Shown here: positions 40,259-49,307 of the stretch, one piece after another
How positions within the stretch are numbered: position 1 is the first letter of the stretch
How the letters are laid out: every line of letters starts with the position of its first letter
From: Gammaproteobacteria bacterium
GTDB lineage: Bacteria; Gemmatimonadota; Gemmatimonadetes; Longimicrobiales; Gaopeijiaceae
DNA length: 64,000 bases
Assembly (NCBI GenBank): GCA_028821195.1
Contig: JAPPHB010000080.1
Coordinates: 81,330-145,329 of the forward strand
Reading direction: 5' to 3'
Made by a program: the position numbers and the translations under genes
The notes under the pieces: model-generated
What the model was told of the DNA's origin: nothing
What the model saw: the letters and a program-made list of their open reading frames with translations, nothing else
The model's database searches: none

Positions 40259-41257
40259 TTACCGAAACTGCGTGGGGATGGTGAGCACCTGACCCGGGTA
40301 GATGCGGCTGCCCCGCAGGTTGTTCGACTGCCGCAGCGCAGCGATCGTCGTCCCGTGCGCGCGCGCGATGTCCCAAAGGGAATCCCCCCGCTGCACCCGG
40401 TAACTCAGGTGCATGGCCTGTACGCCGACTCCGCCACCCGCCGGGATCGTCAGAACCTGACCCGGATAGATCCGGCTGCCCAGAAGGTTGTTCGACTGCT
40501 GGATCGCCCCGATCGTCGTCCCGTACGCGCGCGCAATGTCCCAAAGTGCGTCTCCGGATCGCACGCGATACGATCGGCTGCCCGCAGACGCCGCCACGAC
40601 GTCCTCCGCCGACCCGGCCTCCACCGCGTCCGTCGCGGCCGCCACCCGGGTCTCCGCCGCCTGGGCAGCTCCCGTCCTCAGGCCATCCACGTAGCGAGTG
40701 TATGGGTCGGGGTACAGCGCAATGTGGTAGTGGGGGGGACGGGACTCGCGCGTGGCCTCCAGGACGCCGTTCGCTTCCAGGGAGAGCAGGACATCCTCCA
40801 GCCACGCGCGGCAGGGGCGATGGTTGGACCGGCGCAGGTCGACGGCCATGCCGGTGGGATGCACCGAGCGGCTGGAGGCGTTGGGGGGCTGCCGGTTGAG
40901 CGCACGCGTCAGGCTGGTGACGACCATGACTTCCCCGCAGGCCCTGCGATACTGCCCCGCCAGCCGTTCTACGAAGGTGCGAACCTGGGGACGGGCGTAC
41001 GGGAAGCTGACCTCGTCATCGATGTCATAGTCCCGGTTGCCGTACAGCGGCACCAGGTAGCCCAGTTCGACAAACCGCCGCACGTGCGCGGCGTCCCGCA
41101 GGTAGGTGAAGTCGTGGGCCCGCGCCTGCGCGTTCTGGGCGGTCAGTGAGCGGGACGACCCGCGGAGGCTCTGCGCGGCGGACGAGGAGGGCGCGAGGCC
41201 TGCGGCCAGCAGTGCGCCGCAGACCAGGACTCCTGCCCGAATGCCGTGTCGTCCCAT
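40259..41257 (-). CDS. Secreted LysM protein with a peptidase-like N-terminal domain (DUF5715-like)
   Basis: The 332-residue protein has a signal peptide (cleavage near SSAAQS, residue 28). A domain of about 170 residues follows with SVHPTGMAVDLRR and PPHYHIALYP, the His...Asp...His-x-His arrangement of D,D-carboxypeptidase/VanY-type zinc peptidases, and then two LysM repeats (about 228-275 and 285-330). The two LysM copies are nearly identical in IYPGQVLTIP. LysM binds peptidoglycan, so it should act in the periplasm, perhaps trimming peptide stems or tethering the pilus machinery. It lies 113 bases upstream of the minor pilin genes in the same direction and may be the first gene of that run. 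Confidence 0.82.
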   Translation of the reverse strand: MGRHGIRAGVLVCGALLAAGLAPSSSAAQSLRGSSRSLTAQNAQARAHDFTYLRDAAHVRRFVELGYLVPLYGNRDYDIDDEVSFPYARPQVRTFVERLAGQYRRACGEVMVVTSLTRALNRQPPNASSRSVHPTGMAVDLRRSNHRPCRAWLEDVLLSLEANGVLEATRESRPPHYHIALYPDPYTRYVDGLRTGAAQAAETRVAAATDAVEAGSAEDVVAASAGSRSYRVRSGDALWDIARAYGTTIGAIQQSNNLLGSRIYPGQVLTIPAGGGVGVQAMHLSYRVQRGDSLWDIARAHGTTIAALRQSNNLRGSRIYPGQVLTIPTQFR

Positions 41258-41353
41258 CGTCTCCCATCCAGATCCAGGCTGTAGCGGGAGGGTGACCGGA
41301 TCGCCCCACTCCGACCATCTCCAAACTTCATTTGTTTAGAGTGCGCAGGGTGT

Positions 41354-41384
41354 ATTCTATACGCCGATTCTCCCCGGTCCGCAA
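41354..41384 (-). promoter_or_regulatory. Candidate sigma70-type promoter for the LysM/pilus gene run
   Basis: On the minus strand TTGCGG (41384-41379) and TATAGAAT (41361-41354) are 17 bases apart, inside an AT-rich island unusual for this window. The -35 match is weak. Initiation near 41347 would give a leader of about 90 bases to the LysM gene. Confidence 0.45.
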
Positions 41385-41404
41385 GCCCGCGATGCCTGGC
41401 GGGC
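41385..41404 (-). terminator. Hairpin downstream of sod
   Basis: A 6-bp stem GCCCGC / GCGGGC with an 8-base loop lies four bases after the sod stop, extended by partly matching flanks. No T-run follows on the minus strand. Confidence 0.35.
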
Positions 41405-41408
41405 GGTC

Positions 41409-42023
41409 CTAGCCGGCGGCGGCGAAGTTGGCGGCCACGACGTCCCAGTTCACCGTGCTCCACCACGCGTTGAGATAATCGGGCCGGCGATTCTGATAGC
41501 GCAGATAGTACGCGTGCTCCCACACGTCCACGCCGAGGATCGGCGTCTGCCCGTCCATGAGCGGGCTGTCCTGGTTCGCCGTGGAGCGCACCGCGAGGCC
41601 GGAATCGGTGGCGACGACCCAGCCCCAGCCGGAACCGAAGCGGGTGATGGCCGCGGTGTTGACCCGGCTCTTCAGCTCGTCGACGGAGCCGAAGGCAGCC
41701 TCGATCGCGGAGGCCAGATCACCACTTGGGGCGTCCGCGCCGCCGGGCGTCATCAGGTCCCAGAAAAGCGCGTGATTGACGTATCCGCCGCCGTTGTTGC
41801 GCACGGCGCCGCGAATGGCCTCGGGGACATCGCCCATGTTGCCCAGAAGGTCTTCCACGCTGCGGTCCTGGAGGCCGGGATGCGACTTGAGCGCCGCGTT
41901 GAGATTAGCGGTATAGGCTGCGTGGTGCTTCGAGTGGTGTATCTCCATCGTGCGCGCGTCGATATGCGGCTCGAGCGCATCGTAGTCGTAACCGAGGTCG
42001 GGAAGCTCCTGGGGATAGGCCAT
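41409..42023 (-). CDS. sodA: Superoxide dismutase, Mn/Fe family
   Basis: The 204-residue enzyme dismutates superoxide in the cytoplasm. Metal ligands are His29 (MEIHHSKHH), His84 ([11 protein letters not shown]), Asp166 and His170 (DVWEHAYYL). The segments [20 protein letters not shown] and [16 protein letters not shown] favour manganese over iron, but metal choice cannot be proven from sequence. The start is ATG 42023, with GGAG nine bases upstream; the longer frame to 42071 adds a non-conserved stretch. No signal peptide. It is divergent from dinB. Confidence 0.96.
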   Translation of the reverse strand: MAYPQELPDLGYDYDALEPHIDARTMEIHHSKHHAAYTANLNAALKSHPGLQDRSVEDLLGNMGDVPEAIRGAVRNNGGGYVNHALFWDLMTPGGADAPSGDLASAIEAAFGSVDELKSRVNTAAITRFGSGWGWVVATDSGLAVRSTANQDSPLMDGQTPILGVDVWEHAYYLRYQNRRPDYLNAWWSTVNWDVVAANFAAAG

Positions 42024-42169
42024 GGTCGCAGGCTCCGCTGTATGAAGGGGACGTTCTCCCGGGCACCTCACCGGGACAAGGCGTGGTATGTCGGGGAATC
42101 GGCATCGTATCTTACAGGCAAGTGCCCCGGAGTTCCACCACTGGCTGCGGCAGAACCTGGACGTTGAAG

Positions 42170-43372
42170 ATGAACCCGCCGCGCATTCTTCTGGTCGACT
42201 GCGACAGCTTCTTCGTGCAAGTGGCGCGCCTCGAGGATCCCGATGGCGCGGGACGTCGGCGACTGCTGATCGTCGGGGGGACGCCGGAGGGTCGGGGCGT
42301 GGTCGCGTCGGCCTCCTACGAGGCGCGCAAACACGGCGTCCGCTCGGCGATGCCCACCGCGCAGGCGCTCCGCCTGTGTCCCGGAGCCGCGGTGGTTCCC
42401 GTGCCGAGGGCTGCGTGCGTGCGGCGCAGCCGGGAAGTTCGGCGCGCGCTGGAAGAGTTGTCGCCCGTGGTCAGACCGGCTTCCATCGACGAATTCTACC
42501 TGGATCTCTCGGGGACGGAGAGGATGCTGGCCGGCGAGTCCTTCGAAGGCACCGCCCGGCGCATCCGCGCCACCGTGTTGGCGCGCACCGGCATTTCGGT
42601 TTCCGCGGGAGGCGGCACCCGGCGCCTCATCGCCAAGCTCGCCACCGGACTCGCCAAGCCGGCGGGCGTCTGCATCGTGCCCCCGGGAGAGGAATCGGAG
42701 TTCATGCAGCGGTTCGACCTCGAGGACATTCCGGGGATCGGTCCCGCGTTCCGCGCGGCGCTCGAGCGCCGGTCGCTACGGTCCGTCGCCGACGTGCTGC
42801 GGGTCCAACCGGAGTGGCTCGAGCGCTGGTTCGGAGCCCGGCGCGCCCGCTGGCTGCACGACCGGGTGCGGGGACTGGACGGTGAGGGCACGCTCCCGGT
42901 GCGAGAGCGGAAGTCGGTGAGCGTGGAGCGGACGTTTGCTGCCGACCTTTCGGACGACGATGAGCTGGACGGGGTGCTGTCGCGACAGGTGAACTCGGTC
43001 GCGCGGCGCGTTCGCCGACTCGGTGGGGGAGCGCGCACGATCACGGTCAAGATCCGCGACGGGGATTTCGCGACCCGCCAGTGCAGCCGCACCCTGCCCC
43101 GGCCGGTGGAATCGGACCAGGCCATCCTTCGCGTGGCGCGCGAGCTTCTCGCAGAACTCCGGTCGCGGCGCCGAACTCCCGCGCGCCTCCTCGGCGTTGC
43201 CGCCAGCGGTTTCTCGAGCGAAGGAAAACGCGCGCAACTCGCCTTCCTTCCCGAAGCCGACGATCCGGATCCGGACCGCGCCCGCCGCATCTCCCAGGTG
43301 ATGGACATCGCCCGAAACCGGTTCGGCGATGGCGCCCTCGGTCCGGGACGCAGCCTCGGTTCCCGGGAGTAA
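42170..43372 (+). CDS. dinB: Y-family DNA polymerase (DNA polymerase IV-like)
   Basis: The 400-residue protein is a translesion polymerase. Catalytic carboxylates are Asp10 (LLVDCDSFF) and Asp107-Glu108 (SIDEFYLD). The fingers motif [19 protein letters not shown], the thumb helix-hairpin-helix [10 protein letters not shown] and a little-finger domain follow. [23 protein letters not shown] replaces the usual GVAPNKxLAK. The C-terminus shows no beta-clamp QLxLF motif; QLAFLPEAD near residue 360 is the closest. ATG 42170 is preceded by GAAG. All catalytic residues are present, unlike ImuB. It is divergent from sod and could be part of a DNA-damage or oxidative response. Confidence 0.93.
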   Translation: MNPPRILLVDCDSFFVQVARLEDPDGAGRRRLLIVGGTPEGRGVVASASYEARKHGVRSAMPTAQALRLCPGAAVVPVPRAACVRRSREVRRALEELSPVVRPASIDEFYLDLSGTERMLAGESFEGTARRIRATVLARTGISVSAGGGTRRLIAKLATGLAKPAGVCIVPPGEESEFMQRFDLEDIPGIGPAFRAALERRSLRSVADVLRVQPEWLERWFGARRARWLHDRVRGLDGEGTLPVRERKSVSVERTFAADLSDDDELDGVLSRQVNSVARRVRRLGGGARTITVKIRDGDFATRQCSRTLPRPVESDQAILRVARELLAELRSRRRTPARLLGVAASGFSSEGKRAQLAFLPEADDPDPDRARRISQVMDIARNRFGDGALGPGRSLGSRE

Positions 43373-43397
43373 CTCCGCCGATCCCCCGTCTGTTTCC

Positions 43398-45116
43398 CTA
43401 TTCGCGGGATGCTACCGACTGCCGCAGCCAGGGTTTGCGCGCAAAGTAGCCGTTGGCCTCCTCGGCCACCTTGGGCGCAAGCATGAAGAGCGCAATCAGG
43501 TTGGGGACGATGACGATGGCCAGGAAGATGTCGCCCAGGTTCCAGATCACCGTCAGGGGCAGCACCGCGCCGACGAAGTGCATGATGACGAAGACCAGCT
43601 TGTACGGCAGGACGGCGTTCGCCCCCAGCAGGTAGTACGCACAGCGGTCGCCATAGTAGCTCCACGCGATCGCCGTCGATATCGCAAACAGGAGCACCGA
43701 GAAAACAACGATCATGTGGCCCCAGTCGCCCAGCGCGCTCAATCCTCGGCGGAAGCCTTCCATGGTCAGGGGCGCGCCGCTCTCGAAGGCTTCCCCGTGG
43801 AGGGACTCGTAGGTCTGGCCGTCGTCTGTCCGGGCAAAGCCTTCGTCCGGCAAGACGGCTCCGGTGAAGGGTGTGGTATGCGCTTCGTCCACATACAGCA
43901 TGTCGACGTACGCGTCGTGCCACGCGATGTGCACGCCGCCCGGATCCGCGGGGACTCCGTTCTCGAAGCGGATTTCGGCCGGAGCGTCCGCGCGCTCGTT
44001 GTTGCCCATGGCATCCACGGTGACATACCCCAGATCGCCGCCCCCCAGGGTGACTTCCGTGGGGATGCGGGCGTTCCATACGCCGGTGGTGATGATCACG
44101 AGTCCCGTCATCGAGCAGATCACGATCGTGTCGATGAAGGGCTCGAGCAGCGCGACGACGCCCTCCGACACCGGCTCGTCGGTCTTGGCCGCGGCGTGCG
44201 CGATGGGTGCTGAGCCCTGGCCCGCCTCGTTGGAGAAGAGGCCGCGGCGGACACCCCACATCAGCGTCACGAGGAAGGCGCCCACGCCGGTCCCGGCCAC
44301 GCCCGCGGTCGGGTTGAAGGCCTCGCGGAAGATGAGACCGAGTGCGGGAACGATGTCGGCCGCGTTGAAGAGCAGGATGACCAGCGCGCCCAGGCAGTAG
44401 ACCGCGGCCATGACCGGCGCCAGGATTCCGGTAACCCGTCCGATCCGGGTAATCCCTCCAAGGATGACCAGGGCGACGACGCCGGAGGTAACCAGGCCGC
44501 TCACCGTGGCCGGGATGCCGAAGATGGTGCGCATCGAATCGGAGACCGTGTTGGCCTGAATCGCGTTGCCGGTGAGGAAGGCGGTCAGCCCGAGCATGAT
44601 GGCGAAGAAGACGGCCATCCACTTCCAGCGCGCTCCCAGCCCGCGCTCGATGTAGTACATCGGACCGCCGCTTACCGTCCCCTCCCACTTGTGAGCGTCG
44701 TGATCGGGCGCCTCGACCTGGCGGTACTTCTGGGCGAGCGTGACCTCGGTGAACTTGGTGGCCATGCCGAGCGCTGCCGTGACCCACATCCAGAAGAGCG
44801 CACCCGGGCCTCCCCAGTGAATCGCGATCGCCACGCCGGCGATGTTGCCGATGCCGACGGTTGCGGACAGCGCCGTCGTCAGCGCCTGGAAATGCGAGAC
44901 GTCTCCCGGTTCGTCAGGATCGTCGTATTTGCCCGAGGTGACGGCGAACCCGTGGCCCAGCCTGCGCACCTGCACGAATCCGAGGCGCAGGGTGAGGAAG
45001 ACGCCCACGCCCAGGAGCAGGATCACCATGAAGGGAACCGTCTCGTCCCCGACCGAGATGCCCAGTTCCACGATGTAGCGGTTCCCCAGGTCGGATAGTG
45101 TCTGAAAGAATTCCAC
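43398..45116 (-). CDS. AGCS-family sodium:alanine/glycine symporter with a large extracytoplasmic insert
   Basis: The 572-residue protein is an inner-membrane amino-acid carrier. Family motifs are GDVSHFQALTTALSATVGIGNIAGVA, MWVTAALGMATKF, the Na/substrate region GGPMYYIERGLG, and WGVRRGLFSNEAGQGSAPIAHAAA. About 95 residues (roughly 350-445), rich in Asp/Glu and strand-like, are inserted after VIITTGVWNAR, where typical members have a short loop. The transport core resumes at LGDWGHMIVVFSVLLFAIST. The start is GTG 45116 with GAGGAG five bases upstream. The substrate is probably alanine or glycine. It is monocistronic. Confidence 0.93.
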   Translation of the reverse strand: MEFFQTLSDLGNRYIVELGISVGDETVPFMVILLLGVGVFLTLRLGFVQVRRLGHGFAVTSGKYDDPDEPGDVSHFQALTTALSATVGIGNIAGVAIAIHWGGPGALFWMWVTAALGMATKFTEVTLAQKYRQVEAPDHDAHKWEGTVSGGPMYYIERGLGARWKWMAVFFAIMLGLTAFLTGNAIQANTVSDSMRTIFGIPATVSGLVTSGVVALVILGGITRIGRVTGILAPVMAAVYCLGALVILLFNAADIVPALGLIFREAFNPTAGVAGTGVGAFLVTLMWGVRRGLFSNEAGQGSAPIAHAAAKTDEPVSEGVVALLEPFIDTIVICSMTGLVIITTGVWNARIPTEVTLGGGDLGYVTVDAMGNNERADAPAEIRFENGVPADPGGVHIAWHDAYVDMLYVDEAHTTPFTGAVLPDEGFARTDDGQTYESLHGEAFESGAPLTMEGFRRGLSALGDWGHMIVVFSVLLFAISTAIAWSYYGDRCAYYLLGANAVLPYKLVFVIMHFVGAVLPLTVIWNLGDIFLAIVIVPNLIALFMLAPKVAEEANGYFARKPWLRQSVASRE

Positions 45117-45292
45117 GGAGGCTCCTCGGCTGCGGGGCGAATCGGGTGTTGGAATCGGGAAGGATGCCCCGCGAGCGGACCGTGGTCAACATGAGCCGAT
45201 CCCGGGACGGGCGGAGTGGCGTGCGTCGCGTCGCGCGGGGAACCGCGCGGAGGACATGCCGAAAGACGCTCGGTGGATCGGGGCGACCCGGT
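45117..45292 (-). other. Intergenic region upstream of the AGCS symporter gene
   Basis: The 176 bases between the psd stop and the AGCS start hold the GAGGAG ribosome site but no promoter I can defend and no terminator after psd. Confidence 0.4.
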
Positions 45293-46204
45293 TCAAGGCA
45301 ACGGCCGCGCGAGCGCTTCCCCGAGGCGGATTTCCCGCCCGGCGGTCAGGCCGGGCACCCATTCATGGCTGTCGCGCTCGAGCAGCATGACCACGCACGA
45401 CCCCAGTTGGAAGGCCATGATCTCCTCTCCGCGCGTAATGGTGAGGGCGGGCTGGTAGGTCCGGTGGCGCTCGGACGGCGGGCGGCGGTTGGTGACCCAG
45501 CCCCCCTCCCCCCCTCCCCACCCCGGGTCGAACGCGGTGGAGATGCGGCCAACGTTGTACGCCCCGACCGCCACCAGCGCGATCCGCCCGGCACCCCCCG
45601 CGATCGAGCAGACGACGCGCTCGTTGGTCGCGAGCAGATCCGGGATCTCGGCCACCGCGGCCGCATTCACCGGAAAGAGCCCGCCCGGGACGTATGACGC
45701 CGAGCGGAGCCGACCCGCCACCGGCGCGTGGATGCGGTGATAGTGCCTGGGCGCGAGATAGATGGTCGCATACAGCCCGCCATGGAAGCGGGCCGCGGCA
45801 TCCTCGCCGGCCAGCAGGCCGGCCGCGGTGTAGCGGCGTCCCTTCGCCTGCACGAGCTGCCCGTCCTCCACTGTGCCGAACCGGGTGAGCACGCCGTCCA
45901 CCGGCGACGTCACGAGCGAAGCATCGGACGGCCACTGCCGGGCGCCGGACGCGAGCCGCCGCACGAAGAACGCATTCAGGCTGGCGTAGTCGGCAGGCGC
46001 CTGCCCGGCTTCGTCCATCCGTGCGCCAACCATGCGCGCGAAGCCTCCGATCAGGGGCGCCCGCAGTGGGCGAGGGATTCCGGCGTCCGCAAGCCGGCCG
46101 AAGCCGCGGCTGGCGACCGCCCTCGGAAGCCGCGACAGGAGCGCGAGCAGGAGGCGCCCGCCCCACGAGGCCCGTGGCCGTCCTTCCCGTGCTGAGTTCT
46201 CCAC
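45293..46204 (-). CDS. psd: Phosphatidylserine decarboxylase
   Basis: Psd converts phosphatidylserine to phosphatidylethanolamine at the inner membrane. The 303-residue proenzyme has SPVDGVLTRFG with the autocleavage Asp, the substrate-site YHRIHAPVAGRL, and the self-cleavage motif LGS at residues 267-269 (FQLGSCVVMLLE). The Ser there becomes the pyruvoyl group of the small alpha subunit. Cys follows Ser in place of the common Thr or Ser. A Gly/Trp-rich loop near GWGGGEGGW is unusual. The GTG start (46202-46204) lies ten bases after the pilC stop. No pssA gene is adjacent, and the link to pilus genes seems positional only. Confidence 0.94.
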   Translation of the reverse strand: MENSAREGRPRASWGGRLLLALLSRLPRAVASRGFGRLADAGIPRPLRAPLIGGFARMVGARMDEAGQAPADYASLNAFFVRRLASGARQWPSDASLVTSPVDGVLTRFGTVEDGQLVQAKGRRYTAAGLLAGEDAAARFHGGLYATIYLAPRHYHRIHAPVAGRLRSASYVPGGLFPVNAAAVAEIPDLLATNERVVCSIAGGAGRIALVAVGAYNVGRISTAFDPGWGGGEGGWVTNRRPPSERHRTYQPALTITRGEEIMAFQLGSCVVMLLERDSHEWVPGLTAGREIRLGEALARPLP

Positions 46205-46213
46205 TCGCCCCCT

Positions 46214-47359
46214 TCACCCCACGACGTTGATCATGTCGAAGATGGGAAGGTACATGGACACGATCATTCCACCCACCACGACTCCCAGGACGGTGACCAT
46301 CGCCGGCTCGAACGCCGCCAGGAGGGCCTCTATCGAGCGCCCGGTCTCATCGTCGTAGAAGTCGGCGATCTTCGCCAACATCTCGTCCAGACCGCCGGTC
46401 TGCTCGCCGACGTGGATCATCTGCAGCACCATGGGCGGGAAGATCCCGGATGCCCGGAGAGGCTCGGCGATGGTGTTCCCCCCCGCGATCGATCTGCGGG
46501 AGTTCATGACGGCGTCGTGCACCACGCGGTTGCCCGTGCTCGCGGCGGTGATTTCGAGCGCCTCCAGAATCGCCACGCCGGAGGCCACCAGGGTGCCCAG
46601 CGTGCGGGCGAATCGGACCATCGCCATCTTCAGGCACAGCGATCCCACGATCGGCGAAGCCAGCAGCAGTCGGTCCAGAATCAGGCGGCCGCGAGGGGTG
46701 GCGCGGGCGCGCCCCAACCCGACCCACGCACCCGCGGTGAAGAGAGGTGGAAGCCACCAGAACGCCCGCAGGCTCTCGGAAAGACCGATGACCATCCGCG
46801 TGGGCAGCGGCAAGGGCAGATCCGACGCCGCGAACATCTCCTGAAAGGTCGGGATCACGAACTCGAGCAGGACCAGCAGGGCACAGGCGGCCACCACCAC
46901 CACCACCGCCGGGTAGATCAGGGCGCCGCGCACCTTGCGCGAGAGGCGGTCGGTCCGTTCGAGCGAGTCGGCCAGGCGCGCCAGCACCGTATCCAGCACG
47001 CCCCCCGCCTCCCCCGCGGCGACCATGCTGACGAACAGTTGATTGAATACCGCCGGATGCTCACCGAGCGCTCCCGCAAGGGTCCGGCCCGCCTCGATGT
47101 CGTGACGCACGTCGCCTAACACCGCCGCCAGCCTCGCGTTGCCGGCCTGCTCCGCGAGCACCCCCAGACTGGGCGCCAGGGGCAGGCCGGACTGGATCAT
47201 GGTGGCGAACTGGCGCGCAAAGACCGCGATGTCGCGGGACGGGACGCGGCCTCGGAACGGTGAACGAATCCGCCGCCACACCGCCCCGACACCCGGGCGC
47301 CGTTGCGACAATATCGCTCGGGATCTGCCCGCCCGCTCAAACGCCGGGAGTTCTCCCAC
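46214..47359 (-). CDS. pilC: PilC/GspF-family type IV pilus inner-membrane platform protein
   Basis: PilC is the membrane platform that couples the PilB/PilT motors to pilin extraction. The 381-residue protein has two homologous GspF domains: the first begins AVFARQFATMIQSGLPLAPSL and the second FARTLGTLVASGVAILEALEI. Membrane helices lie near residues 155-175, 205-222 and 352-375. Signature strings FVSMVAAGEAGGVLDTVL and MIHVGEQTGGLDEML are typical. It starts with GTG 47359, seven bases after the pilT stop. The N-terminus is shorter than in Pseudomonas PilC, with a basic leader. Confidence 0.93.
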   Translation of the reverse strand: MGELPAFERAGRSRAILSQRRPGVGAVWRRIRSPFRGRVPSRDIAVFARQFATMIQSGLPLAPSLGVLAEQAGNARLAAVLGDVRHDIEAGRTLAGALGEHPAVFNQLFVSMVAAGEAGGVLDTVLARLADSLERTDRLSRKVRGALIYPAVVVVVAACALLVLLEFVIPTFQEMFAASDLPLPLPTRMVIGLSESLRAFWWLPPLFTAGAWVGLGRARATPRGRLILDRLLLASPIVGSLCLKMAMVRFARTLGTLVASGVAILEALEITAASTGNRVVHDAVMNSRRSIAGGNTIAEPLRASGIFPPMVLQMIHVGEQTGGLDEMLAKIADFYDDETGRSIEALLAAFEPAMVTVLGVVVGGMIVSMYLPIFDMINVVG

Positions 47360-47365
47360 GGACCG

Positions 47366-48505
47366 CTAGGAGAGCCGCGGGTCGCCGAGCGACCGGAGCA
47401 GCTCCGCGGGATCGGGGGAAACCCGCATCGCGGCCTCCGTGGACACCTTTCCGCGCATGCGGAGCTGGCGCAGTGCATCGTTCATGGTCTGCATGCCGTG
47501 CTTTCTCCCCGCCTGCATCATCGAGGGAATCTGGTGGACCTTGCGGTCGCGGATGGCGGCGCGCACCGCCGGCGTGCAGATGAGCACCTCGCACGCCGCA
47601 ACGCGCCCGCGCCCACGCGCCCGCTGCAGCAGGTTCTGGGTCACCACCCCCTCCAGCACCAGGGCCAACTGGGCACGAACTTGCGCCTGCCGTCCCGACG
47701 CGAAGACATCGATGATGCGGTGCACCGAGGCCGCGGCCGAATTGGTGTGCAGCGTCGCCAGCACCAGGTGCCCGGTTTCCGCAATGGTCAGCGCCGCCGC
47801 AACGGTCTCGGGATCCCGCATCTCGCCGATGAGGATGACATCCGGGTCCTGCCGGGTCGCCGATTTCAGGGCAGCCGCGAAGCTCATCGTGTCGGAGCCC
47901 ACCTCACGCTGGCTTACGACGCAGCCCCTGGACGGATGAACGAACTCCACCGGGTCTTCGATGGTGACGATATGGCCCTTCCGGGTCTCGTTGATCCGGC
48001 TCAGCATGGCGGCCAGGGTCGTCGACTTCCCGGAACCGGTAGGCCCGGTGACCAGCACGAGGCCGTGGGGCCGCTCAACCAGGCGGCGCACCACTCCCGG
48101 AAGGCGCAGGTCCTCCAGCCGGGGGATCTCGTGGGGGATTCTGCGCAAGGCCATGGCCGGCTGGCCCCGCTGGCGATGGCAACTGCAGCGAAAGCGCGCG
48201 ATGTCCGGCAGATTGAATGCGAAATCTACCTCGCCCCCCGCTGCAAGCTGCTCTCTCCGAGCCTGCGTGAGCACCGAATCCACGAGCTCCGCCGCCTCTC
48301 GCGGAGCAAGCGCACCGCCGTGGCGTGCGTCGACGAGCGCGCCGTCGATGCGAAGCCTGGGCGGGATTCCGGCCGTGACGTGCAGGTCGGAAGCGTCCCT
48401 TTCCACCATCTCCGCCAGTAGCGCACGCAGCGTGGGCGGAAATCCGCGCCCGTCCTCAACCGGGCCCGAGGCGGGTACCGGTAAGGCCGCAGTCGTGTCC
48501 GTCAT
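47366..48505 (-). CDS. pilT: Type IV pilus retraction ATPase PilT
   Basis: PilT drives pilus retraction, needed for twitching and DNA uptake. The 379-residue hexameric ATPase has an N-terminal PAS-like domain with RDASDLHVTAG, Walker A GPTGSGKS (154-161), the Asp box IVTIEDPVEFVH, Walker B QDPDVILIGEMRDPET and the His box GHLVLATLHTNSA. The PilT C-terminal AIRNLIRE helix appears as AVRAAIRD, followed by KVHQIPSMMQ. That supports PilT over PilB, though the motif is degenerate, and residues FRCSCHRQRG replace the usual FRVNxFxQRG. GTP-independent coupling to comEA is shown by an ATGA overlap. No pilB gene is in the window. Confidence 0.94.
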   Translation of the reverse strand: MTDTTAALPVPASGPVEDGRGFPPTLRALLAEMVERDASDLHVTAGIPPRLRIDGALVDARHGGALAPREAAELVDSVLTQARREQLAAGGEVDFAFNLPDIARFRCSCHRQRGQPAMALRRIPHEIPRLEDLRLPGVVRRLVERPHGLVLVTGPTGSGKSTTLAAMLSRINETRKGHIVTIEDPVEFVHPSRGCVVSQREVGSDTMSFAAALKSATRQDPDVILIGEMRDPETVAAALTIAETGHLVLATLHTNSAAASVHRIIDVFASGRQAQVRAQLALVLEGVVTQNLLQRARGRGRVAACEVLICTPAVRAAIRDRKVHQIPSMMQAGRKHGMQTMNDALRQLRMRGKVSTEAAMRVSPDPAELLRSLGDPRLS

Positions 48506-49182
48506 TGTCGCACGAAGAAGCGGCCGCGCATGGACTGGAGCGTTGCCGGCCCGATCCCGCGCACCTCGATCAGGTCTTCCACGCGCCCGAAACCACCCAC
48601 TTCGTCACGGTGCGCGATGATCCGCGCCGCTAGCGCGGGACCGATGCCACGCACCTGCTCGAGCTCTTCGGGGGTGGCACGGTTGAGGTCGATGGCGGGC
48701 GCCACCTGTTGGTTCCCGGATGAAGCGGGGTTCCGGGCCGACTGCGGCGTTGCCGCGAGCGCTCCACGGGCGCGCCGTCCCCCACCGCCCGCCTCCAGGG
48801 TCAGGTGCGGCGCCAGCCGCTCGACCGTCGCCGGTCCGATCCCGCGCACCCGCGTGAGCGCCCCAACATCCCCGAACGGGCCCTCCGCAATCCGTGACTC
48901 CACGATGGCCCGGGCCGCCGCCGGCCCGATGCCGGGCAGCCGGTCGAGCTCCTCTTCGCCCGCCGTGTTCGGGTCCAGGCGCTCACCCGGGGCAAGCGGG
49001 GCCGACCGCCGCTCTCGCTCGTCGACCATGTCCCGCGAATCCGCCGCCAGCGCGTCGGCCGAAACGGTGTCGGCCTCGAGGGCAAGGGGAGACCGCACCG
49101 CTTCCAGCCCCGCCCGCGCCGCGCCCGCCAGAAAGAGGACGCCGGCCGTGATCGCCAGAGTGCGTGATTCGTCGCGTGTCAT
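48502..49182 (-). CDS. comEA: ComEA-like protein with two helix-hairpin-helix domains
   Basis: ComEA is a periplasmic DNA-binding protein of natural transformation. The 226-residue protein has an N-terminal membrane helix (about residues 8-22). Two tandem ComEA-type modules follow (about 68-128 and 163-223), each with double helix-hairpin-helix motifs: GIGPAAARAIVESR and GIGPATVERLAPH, then GIGPALAARIIAHR and GIGPATLQSM. Most ComEA proteins have only one module. A Gly/Arg-rich linker joins them. Being joined to pilT and pilC supports a role in pilus-mediated DNA uptake. Confidence 0.88.
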   Translation of the reverse strand: MTRDESRTLAITAGVLFLAGAARAGLEAVRSPLALEADTVSADALAADSRDMVDERERRSAPLAPGERLDPNTAGEEELDRLPGIGPAAARAIVESRIAEGPFGDVGALTRVRGIGPATVERLAPHLTLEAGGGGRRARGALAATPQSARNPASSGNQQVAPAIDLNRATPEELEQVRGIGPALAARIIAHRDEVGGFGRVEDLIEVRGIGPATLQSMRGRFFVRQ

Positions 49183-49307
49183 GATACGACGATCATTCGA
49201 CGGCGGGGGCGAAGGAATGGCGGTTTGGGACCTTCTGCCCTCGACCGCGCGTCATCCGCTCAGGGAGCGGATCGCCGAATGCAGCCGCAGGCCCGCTCCG
49301 GCCATCC

